Positions 59,801-64,000 of a stretch of DNA of 64,000 nt are shown piece after piece (position 1 is the first letter of the stretch; every line of letters begins with the position of its first letter). Location: the IMG/VR virus record IMGVR_UViG_3300037391_000010, positions 62,001 through 126,000 of that record; one strand, written 5' to 3'. Position numbers and translations under genes: made by a program. This DNA is from a virus. The notes beneath the pieces were generated by a model, which worked only from the letters and a program-made list of their open reading frames with translations, was not told where the DNA came from and searched no databases.

Positions 59801-62800
59801 GAACCTCGTAAACCTCACTGGTCGTTATCGTCAGGTATCGTCAGAAAATCGTCAGATATCGCCAAGTTTGCGTTCCTCATCGAAGTTCCGAAGGAGTCAC
59901 GCGGCCATTTCTGGGATGAGCCGCCCGCCCACAATCTGGAGTTCTGGGCCTTCCGAAGCCGTCCTCCTGTCCTGATGAACGAGAAGGTCTACTTCACGTT
60001 CGACAAGATGCCCGTGGCGGAAACTACCTGCCTGAAGATTGAGAAACCCGGCGAGTCGCTGTGTGAACTGAGCGGCAAGTACGAGGATCACTGGAAGCTC
60101 TACTGGGAACCGAAGCAGTTCGTCAAATACGCTGGAGCCACAGTTACGTTGTACCATGGCACTTGCCCTGAAAATGCAACCGCACTCGTTGAAAAGGGAT
60201 GGCAGCCGAATCAAGTGAGCAGTGGGGCGAATCGTGGTCAGTCGAAGTATTTGTACCTGACAAATATGACGGACAACGCTCGCTGGTTTGCTCAAGAACA
60301 TGGGTGCGACACGCTAATCGAAGTTCGCAATATCCCTCTGAGCTACATCGCACTCGACCCTGAGGACGCTACTCAGGACACGGTGGAGGCTGAGCTTGAC
60401 TATAACGGCACGGGATTGCCCGGCACGGTTGTCCTCACACAGCCGTTGGGGGCGGAACATTTCCACGTGCTCCATGGTAAAGTCGGTAGCTTGAATGAGA
60501 AACGAAATGAAAAGTGGATTTACCACCCCGATTACGGTGCGTTCTCACAGAAGGGAAGCATAGGTCCTCATGCGACGTTGATAGCGAGAACCATGGGTGA
60601 GGGCATGGCCTCTGGGTGGAAGTACACTGAGGTACTACGAGGCTACGCAGTAATTGACGTGGATCAAAAAACCGTAACCTTGGCGACTCCCACGAAAGAG
60701 TTCATACCGAACGACGTAGTGGATTTGTTCAAGAAGAAATACCCCCAGTACGACCTATCGATTCCTGCGGAATCGAAAGCGGTTGGTGTGACCGCCGCCA
60801 TGCCGAAGAAGTGGTATCACGGCACGTCCCTGAAGAACGCTGAGAAAATCCTGAAGGACGGCTACCTCCAGCCAGATCAAGAGACGACCTACGACATTGA
60901 CATCCCGCGTGACGGGGCGGTATACATCGCCGACTTCGATATTGCGGAGCAGTACGCTATCGAACGCAGCGGTGTGGTGTTGGAAGTTGCCGCCCCGGAT
61001 ATCAGCAAGCTCCTGCCCGATGAAGATGATGTTTACGAACTGCTCAACGACCGTGGTGGTGAACTAAACGCCAAGGGTTCTGCCCAAGCCAAGCGTGTGA
61101 AAGCTCTGTGGCTCAAGCAATGGAATGATGAGAACGCTTCCTACAATGAGCCCGAGAAGTTCCCGATCTATAAGAACTTCGAGGAAGCATGGAAGGCATG
61201 GGGCGAAATCGAGTTCGAGGGCTCAGCCGAACTTGCCGAGCAGATGAAGTATTTGACCGACTACATTGTCAAGAATGATCCCAAGCTCGCTCGTGCGATC
61301 ATCGAACTGGCGGGTAAGGCTGCTCACATAGGGCCGCTCAAGGTTGTCCGTCAGGTCAAGACGGGTGCTCCGAAGTCCATCTGGTATCACGGCTCCAGCC
61401 TGAAGAACCTGCAAAGCATCATGAGTCAGGGATTGGTTCCCGAAGGTAAGGAAAAGGTCTGGGGGGACGATCCTGACGCTGGGCTATCTGCACCGAGTCG
61501 TCAATCTTACGGCGGAATCTACGTCACACAGAACCTCATGACGGCGACGGGAGCCCCCAATACCGAGGACAAGAAGGCTCGTGGCGGCGTACTGATTGTC
61601 GCCATGGAGCTTCAGCCGAACACGATGTACCTCGACGAGGACAACGTTACGGGAGTCTTAGGCGCTCCAATCAAGCACCTGAGTGACAACACCTTCCACG
61701 TTCTCTGTTATTATTTGGCGGCTACACAAGAAGGCGCTGCTGAGACTTGGCAACAAGAGATAGAAGGAATGCGTGCTGACTATATTCGCAAGTGCCTTAC
61801 GCAATGGGAGAGCAAATTTGCGGAGCGTAAGATACCGTTCCACCCCGAACTGAAAAAGGAACTTGAGAAGATTCTACCCAGTGTGTGGCTCGCGGGCGTA
61901 ACACGAGCGGCAGGCCATGTCAAGGACAACTACTCCTACATTCGGGCTTGGGATCAGGTCTTCTACGGCACTCCGAAGGAGAAGCAGCGTCCCGACGCGA
62001 ACACCGTGCTGCCCGACGCATCTGAGGGAGAGGCGGCGTTCCGCGAAGCGGCAGAGAAGGTCACCCGCACGCTGCGGCTCCTCGCTCGTCCCGCTGAAGA
62101 GTCTTCGAAGAATCAGATTTACAACATGAACACCTCTCGCGTCAACGAGCCGATTGGTTTCAGCGGGTCGAATCACATCCTCGCCCTCATAGAAGTTCGA
62201 GATCGCCAGCAGCCTGCTCAGATGATCCTGCACTGGGGCACCATTCCGCCAGACTTCTTCACCCAGTGGAACATAAAGTTTGGCAGCAAGTACGAAGTGG
62301 TGGACGCCCGCAAGGGTCAGCCCAAGGCTAGGGGTGTGGCAGCCTCAGCTAAAACCGCCGATGATTACGCCGCCGATTACGATCAGGAAGTCTTCTACCA
62401 CGCGACCACGTGGAAGATCGCTGACTTGATCGACAAAGAAGGATTGAAGTCAAGCGACAATCAACTGACTCAGGGTAAGAAGTACATCTGGTGCTCTATC
62501 GATATGGCTGCGGCGAAAACTTACGGTCGGTACTTTAGCCAAGACGAGGATAACGAACAGTTTGCTGTGGTGGAATTCATCTGGAATTACGATAAGAGCG
62601 AGCCTGACCCGGAGCACTTTGAAGAGGGCGACACGTACCGCCGCATCGAGTCCGACATTCCTCGGTCGGCAATCACCAAAATTTACTATTTCGCACACGA
62701 TCAGGTTGTCAAGACGGCTGCGGTAGAGGATAAAATCAAGGTAACCACGGCTCCAGACGGACGAATTACGGCCAAACACGTCGATGGAAGTGCTTCAGGC

Positions 62801-64000
62801 ACCGTGGAAGACCGTGAAGGACTGGCTAAGTGGTTTGATTGGAACACTTTACCACGTGGCGGGGCTGGAATTTACGACAAAGCCTTCGTTTTGGGCACTG
62901 TAACGGTCAAAGTCTCGTGCCGCCGTACAGGGCTCGGCAGGGCGCTTATAGGGGCTGTGCTCGACGCAGCGAAGGCTCAGGGTGCCCAAGTGTGCTTCCT
63001 GCTCGCCCATTCGCTCACAGGGCTCTCCGCGAAGGAATTGAGTGCTTTCTACAGCAGCCTTGGGTTCCAACCATACGTCATCGACCCGCCGCCGCGATGG
63101 TTCGATTCCTCGACCGCTGGCATTTTCATGAAGAAGCTGGCAGGCGTGGCAAAGCTCGCCGCCATGAACCGCATCAGCCAGCAGGACGCCGTGGATCGCA
63201 AGATGTTCGGCCCTGTCTACCATGGCACCACCGAGGAGAAACAGGAGAACATCGGGAACGAGGGCTTCAAGGTCTACATCGGTGACGCGGGATCGGGCGA
63301 CGTTGCTCACGGTTACGAAGGTAACCAACCCTATCATGACGGCATCCCTGCCCCCGTTCACCATCTGGGGTACGGCGTGTACTTCACGACCGCCAAGGCT
63401 ATCGCCAAGCAGTTCGCGGGCGGCACCACGCGAGGTATGAAGACTTACTACCTCGACGTGCCACGGCTGGAGACCATCAACTTCGGAGTACCGAAGACCA
63501 TGATGAAGTGGTGGGTGAGTCAGGGCTACGACGGGGCGCTCGCAAAGAAAGATCGCGTGGCAGCGACCAAGCAGATGACCGAGCACCTGAAGGCTCAGTT
63601 TGATGCCGTGTGGTTCAAGGGCAAGGGCATGTACAAGTTGCTCGATGGCGATCAGATTTGTGTGTTCGATTCGAGTCGCATCTATGAAGTCGATGCAGCT
63701 ATGTCGAAGCCGGGTGACATCGGCTCCAAGGTCATTCGTAAGGCCGATGGGATGAAGGGCGTCATCAAGAACATCCGTCCGATCCCGCCTGAAGTGGCAC
63801 AGCAGTATCACGGTGGGGCGGACAAGTTCTACGAGATCAAGTGGACGAAGGGCGGCACCGACCACAACGTCTACGCCCGCGATATCGATTTCGTTGGGGC
63901 GAAGGCTCAGGGCGCTACGGCGTCAATGAAGACCGCCGAAGGATTCAACGATGAGGGTTTCTGGGCAGGCGAAGGCAATGCCGCGTCTGGCGTTCTGCCA
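50822..64000 (+). CDS. Giant polyvalent protein (at least 4393 aa) with about fifteen ADP-ribosyltransferase-like modules
   Basis: ATG at 50822 (no strong ribosome site); no stop to the window end. Modules by residue: GNAT 60-140; SprT-like zincin 217-287 (HELCHH at 230, GHGKEWK); 2H phosphoesterase 410-567 (HITV at 444, HVTL at 522); ART-like at ~702, 860, 1016, 1173, 1526, 1758, 1897, 2300, 2462, 2615, 3108, 3328, 3520, 3857 and 4132; GNAT at ~1413 and ~3970; GIY-YIG-like with CPIC zinc site ~2077-2187; ParB-like EEGHHRTRVAKKMG ~2975. ART marks are (Y/F/V)YHG(T/S) or YHATS starts, G(I/V)(Y/F)(W/F)(S/T) strands and EKE(I/V)...GE-type acidic ends. KTA motifs at K8, K398, K1401, K3844, K3964 and K4370 lie near borders. 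Likely an injected effector. Confidence 0.9.
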   Translation, partial: MNPLLQMKTAAFSSVREINISEDQGSAEGYTADTSAEQLQNWLDRFGYTNEEFVADLRKKYDSFAVLNNINVYEDSRGKGYGDYLLQEFLREAGDHGAGICLLVADTAEEQAKGFSLVEWYERNDFEQIASVYGGELMILGIMNPKIVAKKAAADIGQMKNIVAEMMSVLTAGLPQPEVKIINQTNRTLGQCRWLWGKKADQTWGDDNTTLEIQKKVLGHEETLRRVIAHELCHHEVALLVAKPKLLEIGYETYKRYQNIFGPDGHGKEWKEVAKRFDAKYGADFVTEKSDKDTVVDEQGKEIFILLNNYVYGRHKQRLGWQWAVGLSRQAMAYLDGIDWTSGEFKLVKTTDAVFTKGRGRIKQYTGWNLPRTPEQEQKLQDLWANAPMAKFGADEDKTAKSGPHKNATSQINLPPEAAAGMMEAAKQIPDEELGKDGREDDPHITVKYGVKPDPDLLSQVVGEQQPFTVTLGKTHVFSVSESSDAQAPIVVQCHAPELEALHNKVAEAIGTRKDDFPYVPHVTLAYVKPDVAAKYEGMDWAEGISFQVDAITLSTKGGGQVRVPFGKPRKSASHKTPPMSDTQYQNPEMGEETNAYADIPERVKGVEDLPSLESLSPDLFKTGAGSVHDLDLQDVVAWGGSLSEAQGDWNKIRAEAAERVKAEGKDWEKMPEAEQEVWLDKIGWEWLGATWEVTMNRLQSLKFPLVVYRGLGSVSLKEINKGQYKEKGTGIYWSYDENNAYVHEELAAGHSHIIMLRGVVSSPKQIDWIRTAYVNLVASDEKEINIWPGEEVQITGYKYKGEKAWKNPPKNLRQVRAAATNFKPMLFDNWCDANPMYQPDDFNEAEYRYDENVAHFSTVDFPITIYRAVQVEQGTQPNLEKAGIYWTWVENSADAYFGSGSIWDQGGPHPKNPQTLILKAKVLRSTDVDWDATLLANMLNEDENEITVEAGAQLQLIGIDYGQGYKKPAQKRVMAYGDESKNLPLRGQKGVGGQDFPLMFDPPLFSDEKEAAGRPKFYHGTAAENLDDILKNGLKASKDMSSNEWGRSVYLACDAYTAKNYEGHQGKGRGNWVILEIDGNKLHEDLLRPDDYDFRDIFESLPEEEKAKCEGNWAWCDWRISLEHSCQVAYMGDVPPDAIKVVPTPKFSAKINPKLKAWFNGSKVVDDKGQPRIVYHGSKSTWISSFDLGMEGTGTAGSTKWGGIWFTSNQGNASWFADPPEEKVEARTDDVTVYGNDPYYAAITDINGEGIFEVGPHPTEEEAERDGIAQAKMYNEHLGEDTNVQAVYLKIVNPYVTDQIPRDKEFKAARDGGHDGIIAKEVTDGVEVSDVFVVFSPNQVKSATRNVGNYDPNNQSIIAGGSTQLLPDEVELVADIAQSGGGKAFPKLEKEPLFPEDKEKTASATPEIKEEANSLRLEVGGQKIGYIGYRVDQVGKKKFAEISGLEVDKAWRRQGWGTKLYEALAAKAKREGISFLTSNLSGMTSSDAEGVWSHLIGKGYNIEEVASEDSETGKPYFKWKVAKQYGPVYHGTYHEWSDKIQNDKYKIGKFFSSDPLVAQAYGSFVHECYLTMNKPFIVDAKGESYSSIPTPEALKRWVASGMDTVDTDNIADYASKHGYDGVIIKNVVELHHQVEADDYIVFKPNQIKVKGVIEPEISPYTANKYHKQELQRRFEKKYPQTASSHTAAGLPSFNAWVKKNGGIAKILDMYDVDTAETYGSGLEEPENQADVKRYEKELHKRALADFQERYEHFIAEYQSWQFPMDVFRCISLPKPDSNAGQQHLFPDTPQAQFQQGLQAIKYNGVGIFWSWDENSAECHWGSGGPNVTLHGIINKDNVDWEGTLYANMFPALGDDEKEVRLIEGTQFELEGIQYDEKSGWSQPPVKTVTAAKAKKRVFYHATSAANINGIAQHGLKPSEKTNWGGMLGDSSLGKTFFAKTPASAMYYAMIIFRDKLEDNGQAHVPICLRVTIPEKVQLDTERAQNVQRGVHLPESEAYAPDEESWVTEGIPPANIQMFWQGKWQPVKSGDWDSMFYYEEGEGVGYVDWEGSPVGDSVPEAMADVESFTMPKKAGVMGQVYLLHFDIDPKEEIPSTREDAKKPFHARHYMGWAENAQERIDQHYKATSGVKLIEAIHAKGISFTVARIWDNVDRDFERRMKNQGGLNRHCPICKKLGLIPASRYRGKALEKQVAPATPEAGLDFVEIEKKAAAGDLANLRNYLTLSRREMGEELARNFSSYWSEFVENEHPELANLIDEDGYTDNFDTVPEDVLSDFLDQYGSRALQDDPAMAPTFLTVDYRRDVKNAWLVHFTDFPDEIAKSGFKYGMDRVETLALTTYFKEDAKKFGGYNFALDAHHRNLESLGSNYGKHCVLFQANGIETWHTGDDFEQIIFWGKDARNIIPIYDSGGYGTWSVGEDKDGNPLFESEDLSQVVEWAITNSAKLLPKAKKPKAQRAVASEMTTLYHRTRPGREGQIDTQGLSHIEGGGELWFTDDPSAYYGDSPNAMYSVEVPKEEAEAAHVGGHDYRFMGRSFAPEQIKKVGAEPWEMRQDEYAGRWNEQETEEQSGVRHQKNQDWEQNSLAALSLGKITPEQAKERGVYEAKSFIPLPQTPLYHVTTAKSQVEANGLKTRRELGQNYGKGLGGGTSMSISFTDDMSIAQGIYDNLLIARKVAAGEMTLDDLISTATKGMGANRPWIDDILKSLGGSNPKDKINVELDAIQRGVAFEHGLGRPPDDEAILPQYRKPGPWRPTPWSQHWKGGDGEEKYTYWERDLTPEEKQERVFEFFKKWSFWREQAGGGLDPLYFMSDPKALGQTPESEITILTFKAVPGAMGTRESALGEWRVYTGAAVQLTGNAAAAKMGMFNPNRANVQYNSEKGTGEWEGWNIDFSADPVKEHMLPASFVRKLKGIEQKFINVADVVETQSEHWTKSERVDEIHTQMETEKWFEAILVDEYEDQQGKYYLEEGHHRTRVAKKMGKTTIPAVIMKLEPRKPHWSLSSGIVRKSSDIAKFAFLIEVPKESRGHFWDEPPAHNLEFWAFRSRPPVLMNEKVYFTFDKMPVAETTCLKIEKPGESLCELSGKYEDHWKLYWEPKQFVKYAGATVTLYHGTCPENATALVEKGWQPNQVSSGANRGQSKYLYLTNMTDNARWFAQEHGCDTLIEVRNIPLSYIALDPEDATQDTVEAELDYNGTGLPGTVVLTQPLGAEHFHVLHGKVGSLNEKRNEKWIYHPDYGAFSQKGSIGPHATLIARTMGEGMASGWKYTEVLRGYAVIDVDQKTVTLATPTKEFIPNDVVDLFKKKYPQYDLSIPAESKAVGVTAAMPKKWYHGTSLKNAEKILKDGYLQPDQETTYDIDIPRDGAVYIADFDIAEQYAIERSGVVLEVAAPDISKLLPDEDDVYELLNDRGGELNAKGSAQAKRVKALWLKQWNDENASYNEPEKFPIYKNFEEAWKAWGEIEFEGSAELAEQMKYLTDYIVKNDPKLARAIIELAGKAAHIGPLKVVRQVKTGAPKSIWYHGSSLKNLQSIMSQGLVPEGKEKVWGDDPDAGLSAPSRQSYGGIYVTQNLMTATGAPNTEDKKARGGVLIVAMELQPNTMYLDEDNVTGVLGAPIKHLSDNTFHVLCYYLAATQEGAAETWQQEIEGMRADYIRKCLTQWESKFAERKIPFHPELKKELEKILPSVWLAGVTRAAGHVKDNYSYIRAWDQVFYGTPKEKQRPDANTVLPDASEGEAAFREAAEKVTRTLRLLARPAEESSKNQIYNMNTSRVNEPIGFSGSNHILALIEVRDRQQPAQMILHWGTIPPDFFTQWNIKFGSKYEVVDARKGQPKARGVAASAKTADDYAADYDQEVFYHATTWKIADLIDKEGLKSSDNQLTQGKKYIWCSIDMAAAKTYGRYFSQDEDNEQFAVVEFIWNYDKSEPDPEHFEEGDTYRRIESDIPRSAITKIYYFAHDQVVKTAAVEDKIKVTTAPDGRITAKHVDGSASGTVEDREGLAKWFDWNTLPRGGAGIYDKAFVLGTVTVKVSCRRTGLGRALIGAVLDAAKAQGAQVCFLLAHSLTGLSAKELSAFYSSLGFQPYVIDPPPRWFDSSTAGIFMKKLAGVAKLAAMNRISQQDAVDRKMFGPVYHGTTEEKQENIGNEGFKVYIGDAGSGDVAHGYEGNQPYHDGIPAPVHHLGYGVYFTTAKAIAKQFAGGTTRGMKTYYLDVPRLETINFGVPKTMMKWWVSQGYDGALAKKDRVAATKQMTEHLKAQFDAVWFKGKGMYKLLDGDQICVFDSSRIYEVDAAMSKPGDIGSKVIRKADGMKGVIKNIRPIPPEVAQQYHGGADKFYEIKWTKGGTDHNVYARDIDFVGAKAQGATASMKTAEGFNDEGFWAGEGNAASGVLP

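Noticed and set aside
58640-59818. A 392-aa minus-strand frame inside the giant gene
   Set aside because: The plus frame carries ART and ParB-like motifs throughout; the reverse frame has none and is a codon-bias shadow.
1-64000. Genome-wide reassignment of TAG as a sense codon
   Set aside because: Several genes end cleanly in TAG with overlapping neighbours (7553, 9700, 20572, 28101, 44512), and I saw no long gene broken by in-frame TAG.

Overview
The window looks like one contiguous stretch of a large tailed double-stranded DNA phage (Caudoviricetes). The signs are a large terminase subunit (25969-28101), tail-fibre-like proteins, many HNH-type nucleases, a tRNA, a sigma-like factor and dense runs of small genes joined by ATGA, GTGA and TAATG overlaps. 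No host housekeeping block is visible. I recognised no portal, major capsid protein, DNA polymerase or lysin, so much of the genome lies outside the window. The best host clue is a phage-borne TonB protein (30125-30865), whose N-terminus, Pro-rich spacer and C-terminal domain are of the kind I associate with Acidobacteriota (Terriglobia). Two virion-type proteins carry DUF3494 (ice-binding-like adhesin) domains, which suggests a soil, peat or cold habitat. Both points are inference.

Layout. Positions 1-865 (minus) hold a DUF3494-containing virion protein cut by the window edge. Positions 1054-10762 (plus) are an endonuclease VII gene followed by a sugar cassette: a GT6 glycosyltransferase, a GT31-GT6 fusion, a GT11 fucosyltransferase-like enzyme, another transferase, two GT2 enzymes, an NDP-glucose 4,6-dehydratase-like enzyme, a GDP-mannose 3,5-epimerase-like enzyme and two methyltransferases, one of them frameshifted. 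Position 10890-11732 (minus) is another virion-type protein. Positions 11841-23717 encode five proteins, including three very long modular ones (643, 1971 and 1051 aa). Positions 23768-28101 hold HNH genes, a tRNA with a CUA (amber) anticodon, a ribbon-helix-helix-like protein and terminase. Positions 28172-36769 hold membrane and coiled-coil proteins, a sigma-like factor, TonB, a possible small RNA and fibre proteins including the second DUF3494 protein. Positions 36804-46767 are about thirty small genes: nucleases, zinc-finger proteins, a HAD phosphatase and a lone ADP-ribosyltransferase (ART)-like protein. Several of these start directly behind an extended -10 promoter and are probably leaderless. 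Positions 46754-48457 (minus) encode an acetyltransferase and a metallophosphoesterase.

The right end (48746-64000) is the most unusual region. A 498-aa protein joins a phage-type inorganic pyrophosphatase-like domain to a RelA/SpoT alarmone synthetase domain. A JAMM metalloprotease follows. Then comes one uninterrupted frame of at least 4393 codons that runs off the window. It strings together about fifteen ART-like modules, three GNAT acetyltransferase domains, a SprT-like zincin, a 2H phosphoesterase, a GIY-YIG-like module and a ParB-like module. This is a giant polyvalent protein of the kind described by Iyer, Burroughs and Aravind. A recurrent Lys-Thr-Ala motif sits at module borders here and in the other long proteins and may mark processing sites.

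How it may fit together: the left half plausibly builds and glycosylates surface-binding structures, the middle packages DNA and controls transcription, and the right half makes effectors that rewrite host proteins, nucleic acids and alarmone levels early in infection. Module calls come from motifs read by eye; no database search was run.
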